NCBI GenBank assembly: GCA_900321425.1
Contig: ONWA01000012.1
Span: 1-64,000 of the forward strand
From: an uncultured Prevotellaceae bacterium
GTDB lineage: Bacteria > Bacteroidota > Bacteroidia > Bacteroidales > Bacteroidaceae
DNA length: 64,000 bases
Direction of reading: 5' to 3'
Made by a program: the position numbers and the translations under genes. The notes under the pieces were generated by a model. That model saw only the letters and a program-made list of their open reading frames with translations. It was not told the DNA's origin and ran no database searches. Positions 34,703-42,625 of this stretch are shown here, one piece after another; the first letter of the stretch is position 1, and each line of letters begins with the position of its first letter.

Positions 34703-35518
34703 ATGAACAATACAGACTTTTGGATATCAATAAGCAAGGTCATTTCTGATGGCTTTACACCCCAAGGTCTTCAAACATTAGATTATTATGCAGAACAATT
34801 CATCAGCGGCGGGCTTGTATATAAACGATTTTCACAGAACGAACAGTATGGCTGCTCAAAGGGAGGTGCAACGCATGTCATTGCATCCTTACTCGCGGGA
34901 GCAGAAGATACAACAGATACTGGCTATCAAACAGAGCTCAGCGACTTCCAAAGAGAGCGTCAATGCGCTGAGAAGCAAGAAAAACGTATAGAGCAATGGG
35001 CCATGGCCGTCGGCTGTTGGATGGATAATGTTGACGACTCACTCCTGCAAGTGTTGGGCAGTCACATTGCCGAAGGAGGCGAGGCTAAGGTCTATGATCA
35101 TGGAACTACATTAATAAAAACCATAGGACTAGATTATTTCATTCAGCCTATTCTAGCACTTGACAGAATAACGTTGCACAATACTTATTTCCCTGAGACG
35201 TCCATGACTGTATTAGGATTTGGCAGAAATGATCTAGGCGAATTCAAGATTGTTGTGGAACAACCCTTCATAGAAGGCTCACATGTGTCTGACGATGAAA
35301 TAGCACAGTTCATGAGTCAACTAGGATTTAAGATTATAAATCCAAGGAACTGGACTTATTCTACGCCTAGCATATATCTTAGTGATATGCATGACGAAAA
35401 TGTCATTCGCTCATCATCAGGTGCAATCTTTGTCGTAGATTGCGACATTCGTATAAACACCCCAGCACTTAGGGCAAAAGGAACAAGAATCCTTACAACA
35501 GAAGTAGAAACGAAATAG
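34703..35518 (+). CDS. Stand-alone polyvalent-protein-type protein kinase domain
   Basis: Protein of 271 residues. The N-terminal ~110 residues are helical and unfamiliar. From ~115 a compact kinase fold is visible: GGEAKVYDHGTTLIKTIGL (short glycine loop and ATP-binding Lys), FKIVVEQPFIEG (hinge), LSDMHDENVIRSSSGAIFVVDCDI, where HDEN gives the catalytic Asp/Asn and VVDCD stands for the metal-binding DFG. This matches the Ser/Thr/Tyr kinase domain of phage polyvalent proteins (KINASE_PolyVal type). There it is normally one domain of a giant protein; here it is free-standing on a chromosome. Has its own promoter. Target unknown. Confidence 0.65.
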   Translation: MNNTDFWISISKVISDGFTPQGLQTLDYYAEQFISGGLVYKRFSQNEQYGCSKGGATHVIASLLAGAEDTTDTGYQTELSDFQRERQCAEKQEKRIEQWAMAVGCWMDNVDDSLLQVLGSHIAEGGEAKVYDHGTTLIKTIGLDYFIQPILALDRITLHNTYFPETSMTVLGFGRNDLGEFKIVVEQPFIEGSHVSDDEIAQFMSQLGFKIINPRNWTYSTPSIYLSDMHDENVIRSSSGAIFVVDCDIRINTPALRAKGTRILTTEVETK

Positions 35519-35629
35519 ATCTGTCAAAGGGCTTCATAATGATAGCAGACTTAAAGACTAGCAAACTCTTTTAGTTGTGTTCATTACTTACCCTGAGTGC
35601 AAATCGAAATTCTATCATATAAATTTCGT

Positions 35630-36424
35630 TTAGAAAGGTAAATCATCATCACCTTCTTCATCATGCAAGGTATCAAGGTGCTCTTTGTATTCTAGCCATT
35701 TATAGACTTCCTCTTGAGTTGCAGCCCGATAACCAGAGAAATCAAATTTGTCAAACATAACCCGCCTTCGATTGTTTTTCTGCGGCTTCTCATAAACGTC
35801 TTTAGAAGGAGCTACATTGAAATAGGCAAGTGGAACAGTCCAAGCAGGCCAGTTACAAGGAGAACCGTAAATGCGATTGTCATCAAATTCAGCGAAAGAA
35901 TCATCTGATACCAGCAAAAAGTAATCAAATTTTTCTTTCACGAAGTTCTTTTGCTTTTCGTAAATTTCCAATGCTTTTTTAAAACGCTTACGAGCTTTAA
36001 CTCTTAGAGGATGATTCTCTGGTAATAGATTTTTTAGATGTGTGCCAAAATCTTCTATGAACATATCAATATTATCATCATAGTATTTCTCGACTTTAAT
36101 CCAAAAGTCTCTAATTTCTTCAGGGCGTGCTTCTCTTAAATCTTCACGCGATGTTTCACCCTCTGAGAATATCCTTCCTTGATGGTTGTCAGTATAGTGT
36201 TCACATTCAGTCCAACATACATGAAAGGAGACACCTTCAGAATTCTTCCGTTCGACTATTCCTACTCCTTTCAAAAACTTGTCATAGAAATACCAGCCAG
36301 GAACTATCTTTTCAAAATCCTGCCCATCGTGCAATTCCTCGTGACATTTATGACATAGCGTAACCAAGTCACCATCATCATAATCCCATGCTTCACGACC
36401 AGGAATATAACGAATATGATGCAC
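35630..36424 (-). CDS. HNH-motif protein, copy B, with frameshifted N-terminus
   Basis: Frame of 264 residues from a GTG at 36424. It begins VHHIRYIPGREAWDYDDGDLVTLCHKCHEELH, the His-His and CxxC/His part of an HNH nuclease core; the remaining ~230 residues are charged and unfamiliar (NWPAWTVPLAYFNVAP, DDDLPF at the end). The original N-terminus (MSAAPKERYNQQLDDN, ATG at 36509 or 36518) is still present upstream but out of frame: compared with copy A at 38363-38905, 11 nt are missing near 36450. The GTG-started form lacks the first HNH strand. It may be a pseudogene or a shortened gene. Last of a minus-strand run starting at 40003. Confidence 0.55.
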   Translation of the reverse strand: MHHIRYIPGREAWDYDDGDLVTLCHKCHEELHDGQDFEKIVPGWYFYDKFLKGVGIVERKNSEGVSFHVCWTECEHYTDNHQGRIFSEGETSREDLREARPEEIRDFWIKVEKYYDDNIDMFIEDFGTHLKNLLPENHPLRVKARKRFKKALEIYEKQKNFVKEKFDYFLLVSDDSFAEFDDNRIYGSPCNWPAWTVPLAYFNVAPSKDVYEKPQKNNRRRVMFDKFDFSGYRAATQEEVYKWLEYKEHLDTLHDEEGDDDLPF

Positions 36425-36509
36425 GTCTAATTGTGTTTTCTTTGCCCTTTAGTTTCCAACGATTATCATCTAATTGTTGGTTATAACGTTCTTTGGGTGC
36501 TGCAGACAT
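36347..36509. repeat. Direct repeat, copy 1 (HNH N-terminal module)
   Basis: Nearly identical to 38732-38906 in the same orientation, apart from an 11-nt deletion here. Homology stops sharply at CHK on the 3' coding side and just before the start codon on the other. Confidence 0.85.
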
Positions 36510-36559
36510 CCAATCCATTGTACAATTCAATATTTATTAAATCTTTTTTAATCGATTTC

Positions 36560-37105
36560 TCAATATGCCCAGAGATATTCTTGAACTTCAAGTATATGTT
36601 TGGTGTGTTCCTCAAGAGCTTTCTCCATGTCACGCTCAATCATGCGTGGAGTTATGCCATCAGTATCCATTAATACACGTGGCTCTTTAGTAGTGCCACT
36701 TTTCATGGTAACTTTCACAGTATAAACCTTACGCCACAGACTATCATATTTAGGCAACTGCTTTAGAGAATCATTCACGACATTGCTAAATCGCCATGAA
36801 TACTCTACATCAGTAGCTGCTTTTGCAACGCTGTCAATAGTAGCACTAAGCTCGTCTTTGCTTATTTCTCCCTTTAAAAATGCAGCACCTTTTTGGGATA
36901 ATGTTAGATCACCAAAGGCCATACCTAAATCACATAAAAGAGAATCTTCTGCAATGACCTCTATATCTTGGATATCATCACGCAACCCTGGTACCTGTTC
37001 TTTAACATACTGACATGCATTCTTACCTCCTTGGCCATATTTTATTTGCGTTTGATTACACCCAGTTAAAACAATTAAGATTGCTATTATTAAATAATTT
37101 TTCAT
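36560..37105 (-). CDS. Hypothetical lipoprotein
   Basis: Protein of 181 residues with a lipoprotein signal (YLIIAILIVLTGCNQ, Cys at ~16). The rest is helical and polar with no recognised family: VKEQVPGLRDDIQDIEVIAEDS, LSATIDSVAKAATDVEYSW, and a C-terminal helix MIERDMEKALEEHTKHILEV. It starts 17 nt after the secreted 411-residue protein and is followed by the frameshifted HNH gene, so it belongs to the same transcript. Function unknown. Confidence 0.7.
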   Translation of the reverse strand: MKNYLIIAILIVLTGCNQTQIKYGQGGKNACQYVKEQVPGLRDDIQDIEVIAEDSLLCDLGMAFGDLTLSQKGAAFLKGEISKDELSATIDSVAKAATDVEYSWRFSNVVNDSLKQLPKYDSLWRKVYTVKVTMKSGTTKEPRVLMDTDGITPRMIERDMEKALEEHTKHILEVQEYLWAY

Positions 37106-37122
37106 AAGACTTCCAATTTTTG

Positions 37123-38358
37123 TTATTGCTGTTTTTCGTATATAATTGAACTGTTTGGAATGGTCTTTGCTGTTCCATCCATATAAGTTATTACTAATTT
37201 GACGATACGCATTTCTGAAGCATCACCTGAAGTATAATGTGTAGCTCTATCCCAATTCCACGAACCAGAGTCAAAAGGTTCTACAGGGCCTACGCCTCTT
37301 ACATTACCTATATATGAACGCTCGTATTTTAAGTAGCACTTATCGCCTACTGCATTAAACACGCTAAAATAGAAGTCCACATATTTGATTGTCTTCTTTG
37401 ATGAATTGAAGAAGCAGAAATAAGGCTCTATACCTTTTGCAGAATTAAGCTCCCATCCCCATCTTTGCATAAAACCATTAGGAGCTATAGAATGTATTTT
37501 ATCCTTAAACTCATTATATTGAATAAGATTAAAGATTGCAGCACTTTGATTGCTAAAATTGTTGTTGTTGGCTATTGAATCACGCCATATACTTACATAC
37601 TCTTTGAATTGATTGTCATTTTTGAATTCCCTTGTGAGCGTTGAATAGTGAATCCCAACATGGTTAATCCCCAAATAACTCATGTCGGGCTTTTCTAATA
37701 GATAATATAATGTGTCTGCGCTTATAAACATGACTCTGTATTTCTTCATATAGTGATTAATATCGCAGAATTCACATTTTAATCCATAACTCTTTGACAT
37801 AGAAAGGTCTCGCCAATCGTGAGTCTTGCGATATTCTTCCTGTTCTAATTCTTTGCGTTTTGCTGTTTCAATAGAGTCCTTTACAAATTTTTCTCTAACC
37901 CGGCGTATTGTCTCATATGTCTCTTCATTCTTTTTGTCATATAGATCTTTCTTGGCCTTCAACACTTCCGAAAGCATTGTCGGAAGTGTTTCAATAGTTA
38001 CCTTAGGGACATTGTTTTCTTTTAATCCTTTTTTTATTATACTCAAATCAACTTTGGAAGTTGGATTATAATAACCTATTACATTGTCTGTATAAAAATA
38101 GAAAATATTATTCTTTTTGTCATAGCAAAAATAATGCTCATTACCAATAGAGTTGTTGAAGTAATCACTTGAATTCATTTCACGCCCATTACCATAGTCT
38201 GTGTACTGCCAAACTCCATTAGCAGATTGTTTAAACAATCCTATGAAATGAAGCCTATGCTCAGGATGGAGAAAGACTCTTTTGGGTATTTCATAAACTT
38301 GTCCAAAAGCATATAAAGATGACATTAAAAAAGTAAATAAGATGAGGATATTTTTCAT
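37123..38358 (-). CDS. Hypothetical secreted protein
   Basis: Protein of 411 residues with a signal peptide (MKNILILFTFLMSSLYAFGQ). A Lys/Glu/Arg-rich helical segment spans ~130-185 (LKAKKDLYDKKNEETYETIRRV), followed by a Cys-containing part (GLKCEFCDINHYMKKYR) and a C-terminal beta-rich region (YFCFFNSSKKTIKYVDFYFSVFNA, SGSWNWDRATHY) resembling a small immunoglobulin-like domain. No family recognised. It lies 4 nt after the copy-A HNH fragment gene and 17 nt before a lipoprotein gene, so the three are co-transcribed. Confidence 0.7.
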   Translation of the reverse strand: MKNILILFTFLMSSLYAFGQVYEIPKRVFLHPEHRLHFIGLFKQSANGVWQYTDYGNGREMNSSDYFNNSIGNEHYFCYDKKNNIFYFYTDNVIGYYNPTSKVDLSIIKKGLKENNVPKVTIETLPTMLSEVLKAKKDLYDKKNEETYETIRRVREKFVKDSIETAKRKELEQEEYRKTHDWRDLSMSKSYGLKCEFCDINHYMKKYRVMFISADTLYYLLEKPDMSYLGINHVGIHYSTLTREFKNDNQFKEYVSIWRDSIANNNNFSNQSAAIFNLIQYNEFKDKIHSIAPNGFMQRWGWELNSAKGIEPYFCFFNSSKKTIKYVDFYFSVFNAVGDKCYLKYERSYIGNVRGVGPVEPFDSGSWNWDRATHYTSGDASEMRIVKLVITYMDGTAKTIPNSSIIYEKQQ

Positions 38359-38362
38359 AACT

Positions 38363-38905
38363 TTATACTATTGAGATTAATGATATTACTATTATTGCAA
38401 AAATGATTATACTCAGACATCCTCCCCTTGAAGTGGTTGTGGACTTCAAAGCACTACTACCATTTAAGCGGTTTTCTACATCTGTCTCACTTACGATTGA
38501 TTTCCCCTGTTTGTCGTAGTCTGCCATCGTTCTTTTGTTTTTTGTAAACACGACATCACCATTAGGTTCAGAATAGCAATGGAAAGGCAAGACAAAACCA
38601 GAAATCTGATCTGTATCATACAAAGCCCTGTTGTTTAACAAAGTATAGAACTTTTGTGCGAGTGTCTTTCCTTTATCAGAATATACATCTGCGAAATATT
38701 GTTTTACTTCTTCGTCCTGATACTCTGGACGTTTATGACATAGCGTAACCAAGTCACCATCATCATAATCCCATGCTTCACGACCAGGAATATAACGAAT
38801 ATGATGCACGTCTAATTGTGTTTTCTTTGCTATGTTCTCAGCCTTTAGTTTCCAACGATTATCATCTAATTGTTGGTTATAACGTTCTTTGGGTGCTGCA
38901 GACAT
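38363..38905 (-). CDS. Chimeric protein: truncated HNH module (copy A) joined to a C-terminal membrane anchor
   Basis: Protein of 180 residues. Residues 1-57 (MSAAPKERYNQQLDDN, LDVHHIRYIPGREAWDYDDG, LVTLCHK) repeat the N-terminal part of the HNH protein at 35630-36518. After CHK the sequence changes abruptly to an unrelated domain (RPEYQDEEVKQYFADVYSD, SGFVLPFHCYSEPNGDVVF) ending in a hydrophobic segment CLSIIIFAIIVISLISIV. The CxxC-His half of the HNH core is lost, so nuclease activity is not expected. The structure points to recombination joining a shared 5' module to a different 3' end. Function unknown. Confidence 0.65.
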   Translation of the reverse strand: MSAAPKERYNQQLDDNRWKLKAENIAKKTQLDVHHIRYIPGREAWDYDDGDLVTLCHKRPEYQDEEVKQYFADVYSDKGKTLAQKFYTLLNNRALYDTDQISGFVLPFHCYSEPNGDVVFTKNKRTMADYDKQGKSIVSETDVENRLNGSSALKSTTTSRGGCLSIIIFAIIVISLISIV

Positions 38906-38906
38906 T
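38732..38906. repeat. Direct repeat, copy 2 (HNH N-terminal module)
   Basis: Counterpart of 36347-36509; this copy keeps the full reading frame. Confidence 0.85.
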
Positions 38907-39001
38907 CTTTATCTATTTCTTTAATTTTGCTTTCACGTCAAAATGCCCTCCGTAGTATATTGGCCTTACTTTTATAAAAAAGCTCTGTATCAAGGGCAAA
39001 A

Positions 39002-39418
39002 TTACTTTGCCCATTCGTCAATGAGTTCAGATGAAACAGATATTCCCCATTTCCCCTTCTCTATCTCCATGATGCGAAGGTGCGAGAAAGTATCATCATT
39101 GACAGTATACATCTTGTTTCCGTCCTTGCCAATAAGGAGCAAAATGTGCACGCCGTCGTTCCAGGAATAGAAGTCAACGGCATGCCCTTCTGTATCCTTC
39201 AATTTAAGTGTCACTGAGTTCTCATTTATCAAAACCTTGTTAGCGAACTCAAAAGTCAGATTACAAAGATCTTCACGTTTCGGCACAACTGTTTTTGAGA
39301 ACATAATACATTCACCTGATATATTGAATGTTCTGTTCATATCAATAACCTTTTCTTCCTGTGCTCTCACGGATAAAACCGATACCAGCGTTACGAGGAT
39401 AAAAAATAATTTCTTCAT
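39002..39418 (-). CDS. Small hypothetical secreted protein
   Basis: Protein of 138 residues with a signal peptide (MKKLFFILVTLVSVLSVRAQ). The mature part alternates short strands (NISGECIMFSKTVV, SVTLKLKDTEGHAVDFYSW, KMYTVNDDTFSHLRI) with no known family. Part of the minus-strand accessory run, 42 nt after the membrane protein at 39461. Function unknown. Confidence 0.65.
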   Translation of the reverse strand: MKKLFFILVTLVSVLSVRAQEEKVIDMNRTFNISGECIMFSKTVVPKREDLCNLTFEFANKVLINENSVTLKLKDTEGHAVDFYSWNDGVHILLLIGKDGNKMYTVNDDTFSHLRIMEIEKGKWGISVSSELIDEWAK

Positions 39419-39460
39419 AGCTTCATAATGTTTGCTGCAAATTATGATATAATTATTTGA

Positions 39461-40003
39461 TTAGAACTCTGTAAATTCTTGAGTTGCTTCATTATAAAGA
39501 TTGCCTCCAACTCTTGACCAATTATATTTAGATGACCAGTCGCCTCCATTATATTTAATCCTAATATTGTACGTATAGGGAACAGCCTGTCCGAATGAAT
39601 TATTTGCTTTCATACGCCCTGTCACCTTAAAGACCTTGCCCCCCTCTTCGCTAACATTCCTTGATTCTTTGATAAATTCAACATCATCAGGATATTTCAT
39701 AAGTTCTTTGAGAAACTGTTCAGACATGACAGATGCTTCTGACCAATCGACAACATCATTCCCTGCTTGTTTTTGGCTGTTGCCTCCTATAGCTGCCAAA
39801 ATCAAAAAAAGTATGATGACTCCTAGACATCCTATACCACAACCAGATTTCCAACCAAAACCGGATGATTGAGCATTATCTACTGGTGGAGTACTTACAT
39901 TCTTGGTGATTTGATAGTCAGGATTGCTGCTATCTGTCTGATTTGACTTCTCTTGTTTCCACTTTAAGAATTCCTCAAATTCTTTCTTCCCATTTTCATT
40001 CAT
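39461..40003 (-). CDS. Hypothetical single-pass membrane protein
   Basis: Protein of 180 residues: a polar cytoplasmic part (~1-55, Ser/Asn/Thr-rich), one membrane segment after a Gly/Cys motif (SGCGIGCLGVIILFLILAAIGG), and a ~100-residue exterior domain with FIKESRNVSEEGGKVFKVTGRMKA and YTYNIRIKYNGGDW, which has the look of a small beta domain. The Cys/Gly motif before the membrane segment resembles the one in the chimeric protein at 38363. First gene of the minus-strand accessory run. Function unknown. Confidence 0.65.
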   Translation of the reverse strand: MNENGKKEFEEFLKWKQEKSNQTDSSNPDYQITKNVSTPPVDNAQSSGFGWKSGCGIGCLGVIILFLILAAIGGNSQKQAGNDVVDWSEASVMSEQFLKELMKYPDDVEFIKESRNVSEEGGKVFKVTGRMKANNSFGQAVPYTYNIRIKYNGGDWSSKYNWSRVGGNLYNEATQEFTEF

Positions 40004-40469
40004 GGTTGTATCAATTTTTAATATGTTTATAATTTACACCACGAAAAATGCGCAGACTATCTCTACGCATCACCAAGGTTCACCACAAACCTCAAAAGCA
40101 TCATAGAAACGCCTGCGCACATGGCGCGACGCTCTAATAGCTTTTGTTACATGGCTCGTTTTATCTTCGAGGTGGTGATTCGGTGATGTAAGAGCCTATG
40201 TCTTGTGCCATCTTTCGATAACATGCTGCAAATATAGTAATTTTCTGCGAGATAAACACGATTTCGTAGCATTTATTTGGAGAATTTATTGGAAAGAAAC
40301 AAAAAATCATAGAGACAGGTCTAGTATCCTGACTAATATCCAATATATTATCAGTTCCATTTCCTCAAACGGATGAGTGACACAAATCGGGTGACAGTTC
40401 TCTAATCTACCTTGAATTTATCCTATCACTATTATTTAGAAGCATGCAGCCAGCACTTGGCAAAGATAC

Positions 40470-40505
40470 AAAAAAAGGACGAAATGGCAATCATCCATTT
40501 CGTCC
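40470..40505 (-). terminator. Rho-independent terminator of the small-protein genes
   Basis: Perfect 11-bp stem (40477-40487 with 40495-40505), 7-nt loop, and on the minus strand a run of seven Ts at 40476-40470. Confidence 0.88.
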
Positions 40506-40561
40506 ACTTCACCTAGAAGACTGGCCATTTAAGGCTTACTCTTGAAATAGGCTATCGTATT

Positions 40562-40612
40562 ATCAAAGAGTCTGTTTTCGTCGCGATGTCATATTCATCA
40601 GTTCTTTTTCGT
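40562..40612 (-). pseudogene. Remnant of a ~50-residue protein gene
   Basis: Minus-strand frame reads EKELMNMTSRRKQTL then stop; the intact paralogue at 41099-41242 ends EKELMNMPSRRKPTVV. Only this C-terminal piece is recognisable; no start codon in frame. Confidence 0.65.
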
Positions 40613-40613
40613 A

Positions 40614-40745
40614 TCACTTGGGGTCCTCAACATCGAACAGCAATGAAATAGTCTCACTGAATTCTTCTATAGCCTGTGAAAGATGAGGACAAGTGAGGCG
40701 GGATATGGCATGCAGATTAATGATGTTTAATCTGAGCGCGTTCAT
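40614..40745 (-). CDS. Small hypothetical protein (43 residues)
   Basis: Minus-strand frame from ATG at 40745: MNALRLNIINLHAISRLTC... ending LLFDVEDPK. It follows the 53-residue gene by 23 nt and its stop is next to the remnant at 40562-40612. Amphipathic, no known family. Real coding status is uncertain; tight spacing between the neighbouring small gene and the terminator is the only support. Confidence 0.35.
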   Translation of the reverse strand: MNALRLNIINLHAISRLTCPHLSQAIEEFSETISLLFDVEDPK

Positions 40746-40768
40746 AGTAATAAGATTTAAGAGGATGG

Positions 40769-40930
40769 CTATGCAAAAATCTCTTCCATCGTCATCCCCG
40801 ACATTCGCATTCGATGAATTTCTTCGAGCTCATGCTGTTTTTCTTCCATGCGCTTTTCCTTGTCTTTAAGGTACTCGCGGAAAGCAGCGCGAACCTCATC
40901 ACGAGTCCTTTTTTTCTTTGTTGTTTCCAT
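40769..40930 (-). CDS. Small charged helical protein (53 residues), paralogue 1
   Basis: Start set at METTKKKRTRDEVRAAFREY; the frame is open upstream but runs through the promoter. A single highly charged helix (YLKDKEKRMEEKQHELEEIHR) ends MSGMTMEEIFA. The pattern R(D/E)EV-A-FR...K...E...E is shared with the protein at 41099-41242, so the two are paralogues. A -7 box lies 32 nt upstream and a terminator downstream. Function unknown. Confidence 0.6.
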   Translation of the reverse strand: METTKKKRTRDEVRAAFREYLKDKEKRMEEKQHELEEIHRMRMSGMTMEEIFA

Positions 40931-40962
40931 AATGTTTACGTTAAATTTGATTGTTAACGTTG

Positions 40963-40970
40963 CAAAGGTA
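40963..40970 (-). promoter_or_regulatory. -7 box of small-protein gene 1
   Basis: Minus-strand TACCTTTG, 32 nt before the ATG at 40930. Confidence 0.5.
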
Positions 40971-41098
40971 AGAAAAATATAGCAAACAACATACATTGTG
41001 AGCTGTCATTTTCAAAATTACATCATTTTTCTCGATTTCAGTCGCTTCGTAGTATCAGATTTAATGGATTCATAGCTTAGAATAGATTTAAACAAGTA

Positions 41099-41242
41099 TT
41101 ATACAACTGTCGGTTTTCGCCGCGATGGCATATTCATCAATTCTTTTTCTGATTGCTCTAGCCACTCTCTCTTTCTGGCGAATGCCCTCCTAAAATCGGC
41201 AATCACCTCTTCTCTGTTTTTGTAATTCTTTGCTTGTACCAT
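41099..41242 (-). CDS. Small charged helical protein (47 residues), paralogue 2
   Basis: Minus-strand frame from ATG at 41242: MVQAKNYKNREEVIADFRRA, then a basic/acidic helix with REWLEQSEKELMNMPSRRKP near the end. Related to the 53-residue protein at 40769 (shared REEV-x-x-x-FR core) and to the remnant at 40562. A -7 box lies 24 nt upstream. Function unknown; the family has the size of small regulatory or antitoxin-like proteins, but no partner is evident. Confidence 0.6.
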   Translation of the reverse strand: MVQAKNYKNREEVIADFRRAFARKREWLEQSEKELMNMPSRRKPTVV

Positions 41243-41266
41243 AATCATAAAGTATTAGTTCACTGG

Positions 41267-41274
41267 CAAAAGTA
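41267..41274 (-). promoter_or_regulatory. -7 box of small-protein gene 2
   Basis: Minus-strand TACTTTTG, 24 nt before the ATG at 41242. Confidence 0.5.
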
Positions 41275-41456
41275 CAAAATATATTGGGAAGTTAAAAACT
41301 TTCTCCTTGTTTTTGAGACTGCTTGCAAGTTTTCTGGTGTTTTTTCTTCAAAAAAGGATATGACCATACAAATCAGAAAACAGTCCTCTGATTTACAATG
41401 AATTAATCTTATGCTATTATTTATCGTATCGTGGCGACAAACTGCGATAAAAAACC

Positions 41457-41487
41457 TTTGCTATTAAAAATAAAATGAGTATTTTTG
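41457..41487 (+). promoter_or_regulatory. Bacteroidota-type promoter of dinB
   Basis: TTTG at 41457-41460 and TATTTTTG at 41480-41487 with 19 nt between; dinB ATG 30 nt further. Confidence 0.78.
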
Positions 41488-41517
41488 CAAGAGATATGAA
41501 TAAAAAGCAAGCAATGC

Positions 41518-42618
41518 ATGAAAGTCATCCATGTTGACATGGACCAGTTCTTTGCAGCTGTAGAGCAGCGCGACAATCCTGAGCTGAGAGGCAAACCAAT
41601 AGCGGTGGGGCATGATGCCGAACGTGGCGTGGTATCGACTGCCAGTTACGAGGCCAGACACTTTGGCGTGCATTCTGCCCAATCTATTCAGGTAGCCAAA
41701 CGTCTGTGTCCACAACTGATGATTGTGGAGCCTCACTTTCAGCGATACAAGGAAGTGTCGGCACAGTTGCATGAGATTTTCCATGAATATACGGACCAGA
41801 TAGAACCGATCTCACTCGACGAAGCCTTCCTTGACGTCACAGAGAATAAGAAAGGGATAGAGTTGGGCGTGGATATTGCCCGAAAGATTAAACAACGCAT
41901 CCGCGAAACAACAGGACTGACGGCATCGGCTGGCGTAAGCTACTGTAAGTTCTTGGCAAAGATAGCCTCTGACTGGCGCAAGCCCGATGGACTGACCGTA
42001 ATTCATCCAGACAAGGCGTTAGACTTTATCGCCCAACTGAAGGTAGAAAAGATTTGGGGCGTGGGGCAAAAAACGGCAGAGAAGATGCACCGAATGGGCA
42101 TCTTCACTGGCTTGGATTTGAGAAACACGTCGCTAAGCCGACTGACACAGGAATTTGGAAAGATGGGACAAATGTTCTATGATTTCTCGCGAGGAATTGA
42201 TAACAGGCCCATCATCTCGGAATGGGAGCGCAAGTCTGTCAGTTGCGAGCAGACGTTTGAGTCGGACATCAGCGAGGACGCTATCGTCACCATCCATCTG
42301 TATCACACGGTACTGGAACTGGTCAGGCGCATCGAGAAGAATAACTTCGATGGCCATACGCTGACGTTAAAGGTCAAGTTTCTGGACTTTCAACAAATCA
42401 CCCGCAGCATCACTGTTGACCACATCCTACGAACCAAAGACGATATCCTGCCGTTGGCCAAACAGTTGATGCATAGCGTGGAATTTCATTCCCACCCCAT
42501 TCGACTGCTGGGTTTAGGCGTATCCAATCCAGGAAATCCTTCGTCAAATAGTGTACTAACTACTCAACGAGAGACATGGAGTGAGTTGGAATTGACATTC
42601 GAGCCCTGGCCAGACTAA
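41518..42618 (+). CDS. dinB: DNA polymerase IV (Y family)
   Basis: Protein of 366 residues. Catalytic acids are in VIHVDMDQFFAAVEQRDNP (N-terminal) and ISLDEAFLDVT; the tyrosine steric gate region ASYEARHFGVHS, the helix-hairpin-helix in EKIWGVGQKTAEKMHRMGI, and the little-finger domain after ~240 (ISEWERKSVSCEQTF) are all present. It copies past DNA lesions with low fidelity. The C-terminal tail lacks an obvious clamp-binding QxxLxLF motif, ending LELTFEPWPD. Single gene with own promoter; no LexA-like palindrome recognised. Confidence 0.95.
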   Translation: MKVIHVDMDQFFAAVEQRDNPELRGKPIAVGHDAERGVVSTASYEARHFGVHSAQSIQVAKRLCPQLMIVEPHFQRYKEVSAQLHEIFHEYTDQIEPISLDEAFLDVTENKKGIELGVDIARKIKQRIRETTGLTASAGVSYCKFLAKIASDWRKPDGLTVIHPDKALDFIAQLKVEKIWGVGQKTAEKMHRMGIFTGLDLRNTSLSRLTQEFGKMGQMFYDFSRGIDNRPIISEWERKSVSCEQTFESDISEDAIVTIHLYHTVLELVRRIEKNNFDGHTLTLKVKFLDFQQITRSITVDHILRTKDDILPLAKQLMHSVEFHSHPIRLLGLGVSNPGNPSSNSVLTTQRETWSELELTFEPWPD

Positions 42619-42625
42619 CGAAAAA

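Larger units (their letters stand above)
40004..40613. other. Intergenic stretch with no convincing gene
   Basis: About 600 bp holding a minus-strand terminator (40470-40505), a minus-strand TATCTTTG (40461-40468) with no gene behind it, and a decayed fragment of the ~50-residue protein family (40562-40612). The only longer open frame (40161-40343, minus) has no gene-like features. Confidence 0.6.

Noticed and set aside
40161..40343. 60-codon minus-strand frame
   Set aside because: No ribosome-binding or promoter context, unnatural composition, no similarity to the neighbours.
40398..41425. Similarity between 40398-40441 and 41382-41425
   Set aside because: A short AT-rich stretch is alike in both, but the match is patchy and not collinear with the duplicated small genes; could be chance.
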